64,000 nt of DNA from Tsuneonella dongtanensis (GTDB taxonomy: Bacteria > Pseudomonadota > Alphaproteobacteria > Sphingomonadales > Sphingomonadaceae), in NCBI RefSeq assembly GCF_001698205.1, contig NZ_CP016591.1, positions 2,852,001 to 2,916,000 on the forward strand. The letters run 5' to 3'. The notes under the pieces are model-generated. The model had not been told where the DNA came from. It searched no databases and was given only the letters and a program-made list of their open reading frames with translations. Below, piece by piece: positions 38,593 to 48,325 of the stretch. Every line of letters starts with the position of its first letter. Position 1 is the first letter of the stretch. Position numbers and translations under genes: made by a program.

Positions 38593-40776
38593 ATGGACGC
38601 AAGACGCAAGACGCGGTCGAAGTGGCTTGGCATACTTGCCGCGATCTTCGGCGTGGCTTTGATCGCGGTGCTTGCCGGCCTTCTGGTGTGGGAGCCTTTC
38701 GCGGCATCTCCCGGAGCGCCGCCACCCGCTCGCGCCTATCGGGCCGAGATCGTCCGCGACGAATGGGGCGTACCGCACGTCTACGGCAAGACAGACGCCG
38801 ACGTCGCATACGGGGTCGCGCGGGCCCACGCCGAGGACGACTTCTTCACCTTGCAGGACGTCGTCGCGATGACACGTGGGCGCTACGGCGCGATCAAGGG
38901 CGAAGAAGGCGCGATGTTCGACTACGTCCTCGCGCTGCTCGATGCGCGGGGAACGGCGCAGCGCGAATACGCGAAGCTCGCGCCGAGGACCCGCGCGGTA
39001 CTCGAAGCATATGCCACCGGCCTCAACGATCACGCCGCCGCGCATCCGGGCGAAGTGAAGCTCGGCAACCTGTTCCCGGTCAACGGCGAAGACATCGCGA
39101 CCGGTTTTGCGCTGCGCCAGCCGTTCTTTTTCGGCCTCAACGGCACGATCGGCCCGCTTGCCAAGGGCGATACCCTGCTGCCCGATCCCGGACCCAAGCT
39201 CCGCGGGCCGCTGCCCGACCGCGAGGGGGCGGAGAATCTCGGCTCGAACGCGTTCGCTATTGCCCCCGGCCGTTCGGGCGACGGGGTCACTCGCCTGGTT
39301 TCCAACAGTCACCAGCCGTTCTGGGGCGGTGTCGCGTGGTACGAACTCGTGGTCGAGAGCGACGAAGGATGGCACTTTGCCGGCGCGACATTCCCCGGCA
39401 GCCCCTTCCCGTTCCTCGGCCATAACCGCGACCTCGGCTGGACCAACACGGTCAACCAGCCGGACATGATCGACGTCTACAAGCTCGTGCTTGACGACAG
39501 CGGCGAGAATTACCGGCTCGACGGCAAATGGCTGCCGCTCGAGCGGAGCACCGTGCGGCTGCCGGTGCGTCTTGGCCCTCTGGTCCTGCCGGTCGGTCGC
39601 GAGGTCCTGCGCAGCGCCCACGGCCCGGTCGTCCAGAACGGGCACGGCACCTTCGCCTTCCGCTACGGCGGGATGGGCAGCCTCGCGACGCTCGACGCGT
39701 ACTACGACATCAACAAGGCCAGGACCTACGAGGAGTGGCAGGCGATCCTGGCGCGGCAGGCCATTCCTTCGACCAATTTCATCTATGCCGACAAGACGGG
39801 GACCATCGCCTACTGGTACAACGCGTCGATCCCGCAAAGGCAGAAGGGCATCGACTGGCGCGGAATCCTGCCGGGCGACCGCAGCGACCTGATCTGGAAC
39901 GCGCTTGTGCCGTTCGAGAGCCTGCCGAACCACGTGAACCCGGCAAGCGGCTTCGTGTTCAACGCGAACAACACGCCGTTCGTAGCCGCGGGCAAGGCCA
40001 GCGACCTGTCGCCCGACAGCGTGCCTCCCGAAATGGGCGTCGAGCTCAGGATGACCAATCGCGCCTACCGTGCGGCGAAGCTGCTAGACGAGCCTGGCCC
40101 GATCGATCGCGCCCGGCTCGAGGCGATCAAGTACGATACCGGGTGGGAGCGACAGGGCTACGTCAAGCGCGTGCTCGACGGGATCGCGGCGCTGGACACG
40201 CGCGGCGATCCGCTGCTGGCCGAGGGCCAGCGCCTTCTGGCGGGCTGGGACATGACCAGCGACGGCGCCGGGAGGGCGGACGCGCTCGCCTTGCTCGTGA
40301 TGCGCCCGGCAATGGGCGAGGATTATTCCGGAAAACCACTCACGCCCGCGCGCAAGCTGCTGAGGGACGCGGCCACCCATCTCGAGACCCATTTCGGCAG
40401 GCTCGATCCCCCGCTGCAGACCGTGCTCCGGCTGCGCCAGGGCCCAGGGCCCCACGCCATCGACCTGCCGCTCGACGGCGGCAGCGATACCCTGCGCGCC
40501 TCGACATTATGGGACGTGGAGCCCGACGGGCGGCTCAAGGTGAAGCACGGCGACAGCTTCATCCAGTTCGTCGAATGGGCGCCGGGCAAGCGGGTCGTCA
40601 GCCAGTCGATCCAGCCCTTCGGTGCCGCCACGACACGCCCCCGCAGCGTTCACTACAGCGACCAGGCTGCACTGTTCGTCCAGCACAAGCTGAAACCGGT
40701 GCACTTCATGCGCGCCGATGTGCTGAAGAATGCCGTCAGTCGAAAAGTCGTGACGCATCGCCTGCGTCCTGGCTAG
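38593..40776 (+). CDS. Penicillin acylase-family N-terminal-nucleophile amidase (possible AHL acylase)
   Basis: 727 residues from ATG 38593; a GTG 15 nt earlier is an alternative. An N-terminal membrane anchor or signal (about 11-32) precedes the alpha chain, and the autoprocessing site with nucleophile Ser218 lies in NLGSNAFAIAPGRS. Then VSNSHQPFWGG and ATFPGSPFPFLGHNRDLGWTNT are typical of the family. The proenzyme self-cleaves before Ser218 to give two chains. Members include penicillin G acylases and acyl-homoserine lactone acylases; the substrate is not decided by sequence alone. A divergent start with the aminopeptidase leaves 111 nt for both promoters. Confidence 0.9.
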   Translation: MDARRKTRSKWLGILAAIFGVALIAVLAGLLVWEPFAASPGAPPPARAYRAEIVRDEWGVPHVYGKTDADVAYGVARAHAEDDFFTLQDVVAMTRGRYGAIKGEEGAMFDYVLALLDARGTAQREYAKLAPRTRAVLEAYATGLNDHAAAHPGEVKLGNLFPVNGEDIATGFALRQPFFFGLNGTIGPLAKGDTLLPDPGPKLRGPLPDREGAENLGSNAFAIAPGRSGDGVTRLVSNSHQPFWGGVAWYELVVESDEGWHFAGATFPGSPFPFLGHNRDLGWTNTVNQPDMIDVYKLVLDDSGENYRLDGKWLPLERSTVRLPVRLGPLVLPVGREVLRSAHGPVVQNGHGTFAFRYGGMGSLATLDAYYDINKARTYEEWQAILARQAIPSTNFIYADKTGTIAYWYNASIPQRQKGIDWRGILPGDRSDLIWNALVPFESLPNHVNPASGFVFNANNTPFVAAGKASDLSPDSVPPEMGVELRMTNRAYRAAKLLDEPGPIDRARLEAIKYDTGWERQGYVKRVLDGIAALDTRGDPLLAEGQRLLAGWDMTSDGAGRADALALLVMRPAMGEDYSGKPLTPARKLLRDAATHLETHFGRLDPPLQTVLRLRQGPGPHAIDLPLDGGSDTLRASTLWDVEPDGRLKVKHGDSFIQFVEWAPGKRVVSQSIQPFGAATTRPRSVHYSDQAALFVQHKLKPVHFMRADVLKNAVSRKVVTHRLRPG

Positions 40777-40817
40777 GATAACGTCCATCCATTCATCGAA
40801 GAATCCCGAGGGCTTAC

Positions 40818-43676
40818 ATGGAATTCCGCTTCGCAACCGCCGGTCTGCTGGCGCTGTCGCTGACCGCCTGCGCTACGATGCCCGGCGAAACCGCCCGCAC
40901 CGCGGCGCCCTCCGCCGAGACCTTCGAGGCCGCTCCGGTATCGCAGTTGGTCGACGCGGTTTCGATCCCGTTCGAGACGTTCGAGCTCGACAATGGTCTG
41001 AAGGTCATCGTCCACACCGATCGCAAGGCGCCGGTCGTCGGCGTCACGACCTACTACCGGGTCGGATCGAAGCACGAGCCGCGCGGCCGCACCGGTTTTG
41101 CGCACCTGTTCGAACACATCATGTTCACCGGTAGCGAGAACGTCGAAAACTTCGACATCCCGCTCGAAGCAGCGGGTTCCACGGGCACCAACGGTTCGAC
41201 CAACCCCGATCGCACCAACTACGTCGAAACCGTCCCGACCGGCGCGGTCGACCTGGCGCTGATGATGGAAAGCGACCGCATGGGCCACCTGCTCGGCGCG
41301 GTGAACCAGGACAAGCTCGACAAGCAGCGTGGCGTCGTCAAGAACGAGAAGAACCAGGGCGATAGCCAACCGTACGGGCTGACGCGTTACCTGATCAGCG
41401 AAGGCCTGCTGCCGATCGGCCACCCGTATCGCCATTCGACCATCGGTTCGATGGCGGACCTCGACGCTGCATCGGTCACGGACGTTCGCAAGTGGTTCAT
41501 CGACAACTACGGGCCCAACAACGTGGTGCTGGCGCTGACCGGCGACATCGACGTGTCGACGGCCCGCGAGAAGGTGCAGCGCTGGTTCGGCCACATTCCG
41601 CGCGGCCCCGAGGTCGTGCAACCCCGGGCAGAACCGGTGACCCTGGCGTCGCCGGTCAGCCGCGAGCACGTGGACCAGGTCCCGCTTGTCCGGCTCTACC
41701 GGCTGTGGAGCGGGCCCGGTCTCCAGAGCCCTGACAGCGCCCCGCTGACCGCGGGCCTGTCGGTCTTCGGCGGCCTCGCCTCGTCGCGCCTCGACAAAGT
41801 CCTCGTCCGCGAGGAACAGCTCGCGGTGCGCGTCTCCTCGTTCTACGATCAGGACGAGCAGCTTGGCACGGCCTACGTCACGATGGACGTGAAGCCGGGC
41901 GTCGATCGCGCCGTCGCCGAGGCGCGGCTCGATGCACTGATCGCGGACTACGTGGCCAACGGCCCGACCGCCGACGAGCTCAAGCGCGCGGCGACCCAGA
42001 TCGTGAGCGGCCAGATCGATGGGCTCGAACAGGTCGGCGACTTTGGCGGCAAGGGCGTGACGCTGGCCGAAGGCCTGCTCTACGCAGGCGACGCGGGCTT
42101 CTACAAGCGGCAGCTCAGCGCGATTGCGGCGGTGACTCCGGACAGCGTCCGCGGGGCGATGCAGCGCTGGCTGACGCGCCCGGTCTACAAGCTTGCCATC
42201 ACGCCGGGCCCCCGCACCGAGAAAGGCGCCGACATGGGCGGCTGGGGCGACGAGGGCACCGTCCCTCCGCCCAAGCCCGACGCCAAGCTGCCCGCGCCTC
42301 CGCTGGTCACCGGCCCGCCGCGCCCGATGCCTCCTGTCGGCCTCGTCAAGCCGCTGGTCTTCCCGGCGGTCGAACGCGCCAAGCTGTCGAATGGCATCAC
42401 CGTCGCGCTCGCGCGGCGCACGGCGATCCCCAAGGTGACCATGGCGCTCGAGTTCGACGCCGGTTCGGCCGCCGACGGCGCGGCGAAGGCGGGCAGGCAG
42501 GCGATGATGATGGACCTCCTGAAGGAGGCGACCACCACCCGCACGGCGCAGCAGATCGCCGAGGAAGAAGAGCGCCTGGGCGCCAACGTCAACGCGGTGA
42601 CGGGCCGCGACGTGAGCGCGGTGCAGATGACCGCGCTCACGGCCAACCTGGCGCCCTCGCTGGCGCTGATGGCCGACATCGTCCGCAACCCGGCCTTCGC
42701 CGACGAGGACGTGGTGCGCGTGCGCAACCAGCGGCTCGCGAGCATCAAGCAGGCCATGGCCTCGCCGCAGGGCATCGCCACGCGGGCGCTCGACCCGATC
42801 ATCTACGGCTCGGCCCACCCCTATGGGTCGGTCGGCGCGCTGGGTTCGGAGCAGGTGGTCCAGGCAATCACGCCGGCCGCCCTGCGCTCGGAGCACGCGA
42901 ACTGGATCCGGCCCGAAGGCGCGGCGATCACCGTCGTCGGCGACGTGACGATGGGCGACCTCCTGCCCAAGCTCGAGGCCGCGTTCGGCAACTGGAAGGG
43001 AGACAGCGCCTACCTTCCGATGAAGGACCTGACGGTAGCAGTGCCCGCTCCGCAGCCGCGGATCGTCCTGATCGACCGGCCCAGTTCGCCGAGCTCGATG
43101 CTGCTGTTCGGCCGTGTCCTTCCGCTCACCGGAACGACACAGGACACCGAAGCGCTCGACCTGGCCAACGAGGTCATCGGCAGCGGCTTCCTGTCGCGGC
43201 TCAACATGGACCTGCGCGAGACGAAGGGCTGGACCTACGGCATCGGCACCGGCCTGACCGGGGTCGTAGGGCCCCGCGCCGCGGTGGTGCAGACGCTCGT
43301 CCAGGCCGACCGCACCGGCGATTCGATCAAGGCGATCTTCGAGCAGATGCGCGCCTTCCCGAAGGCCAAGGGGGTCGACGCGGTCGAGCTCCAGCGGGTG
43401 ACCGAGGGCAACATCGCCAACCTGCCGACGCGCTACCAGACCAACGCCTCGGTGCTCTCCGCGATGCTGACCAACCGCCGCTTCGGCCGGCCCGACGACT
43501 ACCAGTCGCGCCTGGCCGACATCTGGCGCGGGGTCGATGCCGCGGCGATCAACGCGGCGGCAGCGCAGTACCTGCAGCCCGACGACATGGTCGTCATCGT
43601 CGTCGGCGACCGCAAGGCGATCGAGGGCCAGCTCACCGGGCTGGGCCTGCCGATCGAGTATCGCGACCCGCAGTAA
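40818..43676 (+). CDS. M16 zinc metalloprotease, lipoprotein
   Basis: 952 residues, the length of a two-domain-pair (full) M16 peptidase. A lipoprotein signal peptide with lipobox LTAC places Cys18 as the anchor. The inverted zinc motif HxxEH is at 96-100 (HLFEH), with the distal Glu in VVKNEKNQGD about 77 residues further on. The second half (from about 515) is a non-catalytic M16 domain pair. Such proteins sit at the periplasmic face of the outer membrane and degrade peptides. It follows the amidase by 41 nt and is possibly cotranscribed. Confidence 0.93.
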   Translation: MEFRFATAGLLALSLTACATMPGETARTAAPSAETFEAAPVSQLVDAVSIPFETFELDNGLKVIVHTDRKAPVVGVTTYYRVGSKHEPRGRTGFAHLFEHIMFTGSENVENFDIPLEAAGSTGTNGSTNPDRTNYVETVPTGAVDLALMMESDRMGHLLGAVNQDKLDKQRGVVKNEKNQGDSQPYGLTRYLISEGLLPIGHPYRHSTIGSMADLDAASVTDVRKWFIDNYGPNNVVLALTGDIDVSTAREKVQRWFGHIPRGPEVVQPRAEPVTLASPVSREHVDQVPLVRLYRLWSGPGLQSPDSAPLTAGLSVFGGLASSRLDKVLVREEQLAVRVSSFYDQDEQLGTAYVTMDVKPGVDRAVAEARLDALIADYVANGPTADELKRAATQIVSGQIDGLEQVGDFGGKGVTLAEGLLYAGDAGFYKRQLSAIAAVTPDSVRGAMQRWLTRPVYKLAITPGPRTEKGADMGGWGDEGTVPPPKPDAKLPAPPLVTGPPRPMPPVGLVKPLVFPAVERAKLSNGITVALARRTAIPKVTMALEFDAGSAADGAAKAGRQAMMMDLLKEATTTRTAQQIAEEEERLGANVNAVTGRDVSAVQMTALTANLAPSLALMADIVRNPAFADEDVVRVRNQRLASIKQAMASPQGIATRALDPIIYGSAHPYGSVGALGSEQVVQAITPAALRSEHANWIRPEGAAITVVGDVTMGDLLPKLEAAFGNWKGDSAYLPMKDLTVAVPAPQPRIVLIDRPSSPSSMLLFGRVLPLTGTTQDTEALDLANEVIGSGFLSRLNMDLRETKGWTYGIGTGLTGVVGPRAAVVQTLVQADRTGDSIKAIFEQMRAFPKAKGVDAVELQRVTEGNIANLPTRYQTNASVLSAMLTNRRFGRPDDYQSRLADIWRGVDAAAINAAAAQYLQPDDMVVIVVGDRKAIEGQLTGLGLPIEYRDPQ

Positions 43677-43759
43677 GCGGACGCGCATCGCGAGGGAATT
43701 GACAGAGGTGTAAGCAGCGGCGATTGAAGTCGCCGCACAGACGAACAGGAGAGACTACG

Positions 43760-44062
43760 ATGGGCGTTGCCGGAAGCTACGATTGCATCACCAAGACCCC
43801 GATGGGGGACCAGAAGAGCGTGTTCACCGTCGAGGACAACGGCGACGGCACCTTCACCGGCAAGAACGCCGGCGCGATGGGCAGCATGGACGTCGAGAAC
43901 GGCAAGATCGACGGCAAACAGCTCACCTGGACTATGAACATGACCGTGCCGATGCCGATGAAGCTCGAAGGCAGCGCCACGGTCGACGGCGACACGCTGA
44001 CCGGGTCGGTCAACGCCGGCGCGTTCGGCAGCATGCCGATGTCGGGCACCCGCCAGGGCTGA
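43760..44062 (+). CDS. Small beta-rich protein of unknown function
   Basis: 100 residues from ATG 43760 with AGGAGAG just upstream. It begins GVAGSYDCITKTPMGDQKSVFTVEDNG and has repeated G-D-T-F/L-T-G turns and a GSM/GAF pattern, consistent with a small all-beta (possibly lipocalin-like) fold. No signal peptide is seen. Similar short proteins occur in sphingomonads as hypothetical proteins, and a like domain occurs fused to enzymes. Function is unknown. A very strong terminator follows. Confidence 0.8.
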   Translation: MGVAGSYDCITKTPMGDQKSVFTVEDNGDGTFTGKNAGAMGSMDVENGKIDGKQLTWTMNMTVPMPMKLEGSATVDGDTLTGSVNAGAFGSMPMSGTRQG

Positions 44063-44102
44063 AGCGGCTCGATCGCAGGATCACGCCAGAGATCACCAGG
44101 GA

Positions 44103-44131
44103 GGGCGCCGGAGCGATCCGGCGCCCTTCTT
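44103..44131 (+). terminator. Strong rho-independent terminator
   Basis: GGGCGCCGGA (44103-44112) pairs perfectly with TCCGGCGCCC (44117-44126) around the tetraloop GCGA, followed by TTCTT. It ends the transcript of the small beta-rich protein and marks the left edge of the region preceding the restriction-modification genes. Confidence 0.9.
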
Positions 44132-44448
44132 GCGTCTCCGAGGCGCGCGGAGTGTCGCGAATATCGCCCATGCGGAGGGCACGCCGCAGCCGAAAGGCGA
44201 CACGAAAGCGACACCTGAACCGGCTGGCCGAACCGGGCAGCCCGGTGCGCGGGGGATCGACGGTATGAAAGAGCCGACGCGAGGCTAGCGCGCCGAGACC
44301 CTTGTAGGAAAATGGTTTCTTGCGAGCCGATTCCGGCGCGATTTCTTGACCATCTCGCGAATGCGGGGGACTTCTCGCTCCGTTCTATTGACACCATGAC
44401 TTCTGAACATAAGAGGAACAGCTTATTCGCTTTCGTGGGAGAGTGACG
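44132..44448. other. Gene-free, falling-GC interval before the restriction-modification island
   Basis: I see no convincing gene here. GC falls from genome-like values to about 42% at 44401-44460 by hand count, with TATTGACACCATGACTTCTG and an AAGAGGAAC stretch just before the methyltransferase. This is likely the promoter and left boundary of acquired DNA. No direct repeat, tRNA or integrase is visible nearby. Confidence 0.5.
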
Positions 44449-45405
44449 ATGTTTTCTATCGAATTCTGCGCCGGTGCGGGCGGACAAGCGCTCGGCCTTG
44501 AACAGGCAGGCTTCCGTCACTCTGCGCTGGTAGAAATAGATCAGGATTGCTGCAAAACTCTGCGCCTCAACCGTCCCCATTGGGACGTTCGAACCGAAGA
44601 TATGAACGCTTTTGACGGAAAACCCTTCGAAGGCCTCGAGTTGATGGCCGGTGGCTTACCATGCCCACCATTCTCAGTGGCCGGCAAGCAGCTTGGTGAC
44701 CGGGATGAGCGCAACCTGTTTCCCGCGGCAATACGGCTGGTCGACGAAATCCGACCCCGCGCGGTTATGATCGAGAACGTGAAGGGCTTCCTTTCCCCAA
44801 TGTTCGAGGATTACCGCTTGAAGCTTCGCACCGAGTTCCGGAAGCTCGGCTATCGTCTCGACTGGCGGCTGCTGAATTCGTCCGATTTCGGCGTGCCGCA
44901 GCTTCGCCCCCGCGTCGTCATCGTCGCGCTGCGCACCGATTTGGTCGAGGCCTTCGACTGGCCAGACGTCAATCCGCACAACCCGCCGATGGTGGGAGAA
45001 GTGCTGAGGGATTTGATGGCGCAGGGCGGATGGATAGGAACCGAGCGTTGGGCGCGAAGTGCCAACGATATCGCGCCGACCATCGTCGGCGGCTCGAAGA
45101 AGCACGGCGGCCCCGATCTCGGCCCGACCCGCGCGCGCAAAGCATGGGCCGCACTCGGCGTGGAAGGGCGCAGCCTCGCTGACGAGGCCCCAGCCAGCGA
45201 CTTTGTCGGAATGCCACGCCTGACCATTCGGATGGTGGCACGGTTGCAGGGATTTCCCGACAACTGGCAATTCTATGGCAGGAAGACGACTGCTTACCGG
45301 CAGGTCGGCAATGCCTTTCCGCCGCCGGTCGCCCGGGCGGTCGCGCAGAACCTGCGGGTGGCGCTTTCGGTACAGCGCCATTTTCCGATGCGGGCGACTG
45401 CGTGA
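44449..45405 (+). CDS. DNA (cytosine-5-)-methyltransferase of an R-M system
   Basis: 318 residues from ATG 44449 with a GGGAGAG site; a GTG two codons earlier also reads in frame. C5-methyltransferase motifs are in order: motif I FCAGAGGQALG (6-16), motif IV GGLPCPPFS with catalytic Cys72, motif VI ENVKGF, motif VIII QLRPRVV, and motifs IX/X RLQGFPDNW and RQVGNAFPPPVARAVA. Between VIII and IX lies a short target-recognition region, so the recognition is likely one short site. By context with the NaeI-like nuclease, methylation at GCCGGC or a related site is inferred, not shown. GTGA overlaps the endonuclease start by 4 nt. Confidence 0.93.
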   Translation: MFSIEFCAGAGGQALGLEQAGFRHSALVEIDQDCCKTLRLNRPHWDVRTEDMNAFDGKPFEGLELMAGGLPCPPFSVAGKQLGDRDERNLFPAAIRLVDEIRPRAVMIENVKGFLSPMFEDYRLKLRTEFRKLGYRLDWRLLNSSDFGVPQLRPRVVIVALRTDLVEAFDWPDVNPHNPPMVGEVLRDLMAQGGWIGTERWARSANDIAPTIVGGSKKHGGPDLGPTRARKAWAALGVEGRSLADEAPASDFVGMPRLTIRMVARLQGFPDNWQFYGRKTTAYRQVGNAFPPPVARAVAQNLRVALSVQRHFPMRATA

Positions 45406-46295
45406 ACTTGCTGACCCGGTCGGGCCGCGAGGCGCTGCCCGCCCATCACGTCGATTTCGCTGAACTCGCAAAACTCGAAACCGATCTGCTTGAGGCGGCA
45501 GGCGGCATGGAGATTTTCGCGGAGAAGCTTAGGTCGTTCTTCCGCTCAGCGATAGACGAAGTGATCGATACAGCGCGGACGGGCCGCTATTTCCTGTCCG
45601 ACCTCGAAAAGACCGAGAAAACCTACCTCGGTACGAAGTTCGAAATCCTCCTGCGCGACTGGCTGCAAGTCCCGCGCGGTGTGCTGCTCGACCTCCTGAT
45701 CGGCGGGAAGGAGGTCGACGTGAAATCTACTACCGGCGGAAAATCTGGCTGGATGATACCGCCCGAAGCGATCAACCAGCTCTGTGTTCTGCTGCGCGTG
45801 AACGAAGTCGATGCGACGTGCGCGGTCGGGCTCATCCGGGCGCGAACCGAGTATCTCCGGTCCGGGGTGAACCGTGACGCAAAGACGAGCATTTCCGCAG
45901 ATGGCCGTCGCAACATTTGGTGGCTTGCGCTCGATTTTCCCTACACGCCGAACTTCTGGACGCTGATCGATGCAGAATTGCGCGAGGCGATAATGGCGCC
46001 GCGCGGCGGCACCGCGCGACTTGCGACGCTGTTTGAAAACTGCCTCGAGATCCCAGTGTCGCGGGTGCTCATAGCCAGTATCGCGGCACAGGACGATTTC
46101 ATGAAGCGCATCCGGAGGAACGGTGGCGCGCGCGACATTCTTGCGCCGAAGGGGATCGCAATCCTTTATTCGGAAGTCGACAGGGATCTGATGGCGCGGC
46201 TAGGGCTGCGATTCGGTTCGCGGGAGTTTCTCTCGTACAGGCCCAGAGACGATGCCGAAGCGGCAATGCTTCGGGCTGCAGGACACATTGATTAG
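45402..46295 (+). CDS. NaeI-family type II restriction endonuclease
   Basis: 297 residues from GTG 45402, overlapping the methyltransferase stop by 4 nt. The N-terminal nuclease domain shows the PD-(D/E)xK set Glu81 (TKFEILL), Asp106 and Lys108 (GKEVDVKS), matching Glu70/Asp95/Lys97 of NaeI as I recall it. RTGRYFLSDLEKTEKTYLGT and the C-terminal QDDFMKRIRRNGGARDIL (about residues 231-248) also match NaeI closely. NaeI is a type IIE enzyme cutting GCCGGC that needs a second effector site. The ligase-like YDGQR motif of NaeI (with Leu43) is replaced here by IDTAR. Confidence 0.9.
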   Translation: MNLLTRSGREALPAHHVDFAELAKLETDLLEAAGGMEIFAEKLRSFFRSAIDEVIDTARTGRYFLSDLEKTEKTYLGTKFEILLRDWLQVPRGVLLDLLIGGKEVDVKSTTGGKSGWMIPPEAINQLCVLLRVNEVDATCAVGLIRARTEYLRSGVNRDAKTSISADGRRNIWWLALDFPYTPNFWTLIDAELREAIMAPRGGTARLATLFENCLEIPVSRVLIASIAAQDDFMKRIRRNGGARDILAPKGIAILYSEVDRDLMARLGLRFGSREFLSYRPRDDAEAAMLRAAGHID

Positions 46296-46328
46296 GCTCG
46301 CTTCGAGGCAAGACTCCCTCACCCCCCC

Positions 46329-48296
46329 TCACCCCTCCGGGTGGTAGAAATCCCATATCTTCTGCGCCACGCCTTCGCTGATGCCGGGGGTGCGCTTGAG
46401 GTCGTCGAGGGCGGCGGCGCGGACCTTGCCGGCGGTGCCGAAGTGCAGCAGCAGCGCGCGTTTGCGGCCGGGGCCGATGCCGGGGATCTCGTCGAGCGGT
46501 GAGGCGGTGATCGCGCGGCTGCGCTTGGCGCGGTGGGCGCCGATGGCGTAGCGGTGGACCTCGTCGCGCAGGGTCTGGAGGTAGAACAGCAGCGGGCTGT
46601 TCACCGGCAGGGTCTTTTCCCGCCCGTCGGGGAAGTGGAACACTTCGCGGCCTTCTCTGCCGTGGTGCGGGCCCTTGGCGATGGCGATCAGCGGCACGTC
46701 CTCGATGCCCATCTCCTCCAGCGTGTCGCGCACCGCGCTCATCTGGCCCTTGCCGCCGTCGATCAGGACGAGGTCGGGCCAGGTCGTCTCGTGGCTGTTC
46801 TTGCGCGCTTCCCCGCCATCGGGGTTCTCGGCCAGGTTGCGAAAGCGGCGCTGCATGACCTCGCGCATCATCCCGAAGTCGTCGTTGGTCTGCGCGGTCC
46901 TGATGTTGAACTTGCGGTACTGGCCCTTCACGAAGCCGTCCGGCGCGGCGACGACCATCGCGCCCAGCGCCTTGTCGCCCTGGATGTGGCTATTGTCGTA
47001 GACCTCGATGCGGGTCGGCGGCTCGGGCAGTTCGAGGAACTCGGCGAGTTCGCGCATGATCTTCGCCTTGGTGCCGGTCTCGGCCTGCCGCCGCTCGAGC
47101 GCCTCGACCGCGTTGCGCTGGGCCTGCGCCATGAGCTTGCGCCGGGTGCCGCGTTGGGGGATCGAGATTTCGACCAGGTGGCCGGCCTTCTCGGCCAGCG
47201 CCTCGGCGATCAGTTCCTCCTCGGGCAAGGTCCGGTCGACCAGGATCGTGCGCGGCGGCGGCACTTCCTCGTAGAACTGCAGGAGGACGTCGGCGAGCAC
47301 CTCGTCCTCGGCGATCTCGGCGGTGTGGCTGGGGAAGAACGCGCGGTGGCCCCAGTTCTGGCCGCCGCGGATGAAAAAGGCCTGGACCCCGATCTGCCCG
47401 CCCTTGGCCGCGAGCGCGAAGACGTCTGCATCGCCCACCCCGCTGGCGTTGATCGCCTGGCTGCCCTGGATCGCGGTCGCCGCGCGCAAGCGGTCGCGCA
47501 GCATCGCGGCGCGCTCGAAGTCGAGCGCCTCGGCCGCTTCGGCCATCTGCACCTCGATCTTCTTCTGCACCGCGCCCGATTTGCCGCTGAGGAACTCCTT
47601 GGTCTCGGCGACGAGCTCGGCATAACCGGCCTTGTCGATCCGCCCGACGCACGGGGCCGAGCAGCGCTTGATCTGGTAGAGCAGACACGGCCGGTCGCGG
47701 CGGGCGAAGAAGCTGTCGGTGCAGGACCGCAGCAGGAACAGCTTCTGCAGCGCATTGATGGTGACGTTGACCGCGCCCGCGCTGGCGAACGGGCCGTAAT
47801 AGTTGCCCTTCGCGCGCCGCGCGCCGCGGTGCTTGCTGATCCGCGGAAAATCGTGCTCGGCTCGCAGGAGGATGAAGGGGAAGCTTTTGTCGTCGCGCAG
47901 CAGCACGTTGTACGGCGGGCGGAAGCGCTTGATGAGCTGCGCCTCGAGCAGCAGCGCCTCGGCCTCGGAGTTCGTGACGACGATCTCCATCCGCCGCGTC
48001 TGGCTGACCATGCGCTTGAGGCGGTTCGAAAGCGCCTTGACCTGCGTGTAGTTCGCCACCCGCGCCTTGAGGCTGCGCGCCTTGCCGACGTAGAGCACGT
48101 CGCCGCGCGCATCGAGCATGCGGTAGACCCCGGGGCGCGGCTTGAGCGTGCGGACGGTCTCGCGGATCGCGGCGACGCCGGCCTCGATGTCGGGCTTGGC
48201 GCCGCCCTCGCCCTTGACGGTGTAGGTCGCGCGCTCCTCGTTGAAGCGCTCCTTGCCGCGCGGATCGTGGGGACTTCCTGCTTCGGTGCGCGACAT
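46329..48296 (-). CDS. uvrC: Excinuclease ABC subunit UvrC
   Basis: 655 residues. UvrC makes both incisions in nucleotide-excision repair after UvrAB binds damage. The GIY-YIG domain (about 52-135) shows PGVYRM and LYVGKARSLKARV; the UVR motif (KKIEVQMAEAAEALDFERAAMLRDRLRA, around 240-265) is followed by the RNase H-like second nuclease domain (with EVYDNSHIQG and DLVLIDGGKGQ) and a C-terminal helix-hairpin-helix (LDEIPGIGPGRKRALL). It is convergent with the restriction gene and divergent from the flavoprotein that follows. Confidence 0.97.
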   Translation of the reverse strand: MSRTEAGSPHDPRGKERFNEERATYTVKGEGGAKPDIEAGVAAIRETVRTLKPRPGVYRMLDARGDVLYVGKARSLKARVANYTQVKALSNRLKRMVSQTRRMEIVVTNSEAEALLLEAQLIKRFRPPYNVLLRDDKSFPFILLRAEHDFPRISKHRGARRAKGNYYGPFASAGAVNVTINALQKLFLLRSCTDSFFARRDRPCLLYQIKRCSAPCVGRIDKAGYAELVAETKEFLSGKSGAVQKKIEVQMAEAAEALDFERAAMLRDRLRAATAIQGSQAINASGVGDADVFALAAKGGQIGVQAFFIRGGQNWGHRAFFPSHTAEIAEDEVLADVLLQFYEEVPPPRTILVDRTLPEEELIAEALAEKAGHLVEISIPQRGTRRKLMAQAQRNAVEALERRQAETGTKAKIMRELAEFLELPEPPTRIEVYDNSHIQGDKALGAMVVAAPDGFVKGQYRKFNIRTAQTNDDFGMMREVMQRRFRNLAENPDGGEARKNSHETTWPDLVLIDGGKGQMSAVRDTLEEMGIEDVPLIAIAKGPHHGREGREVFHFPDGREKTLPVNSPLLFYLQTLRDEVHRYAIGAHRAKRSRAITASPLDEIPGIGPGRKRALLLHFGTAGKVRAAALDDLKRTPGISEGVAQKIWDFYHPEG

Positions 48297-48325
48297 TCCC
48301 TGCAGCTAGGGATAGGGGGCCTCCG

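Noticed and set aside
38482-39933. A 484-codon N-terminal extension of the aminopeptidase frame
   Set aside because: The extension runs antisense to the penicillin-acylase-type gene, while the ATG at 38481 has a ribosome-binding site and a signal peptide.
40773-43688. A 971-codon open frame on the minus strand
   Set aside because: It lies antisense to the M16 lipoprotein gene, whose zinc motif and signal peptide are clear; the minus-strand translation is rich in Arg, His and Asp and has no domain. It is a GC-rich shadow frame.
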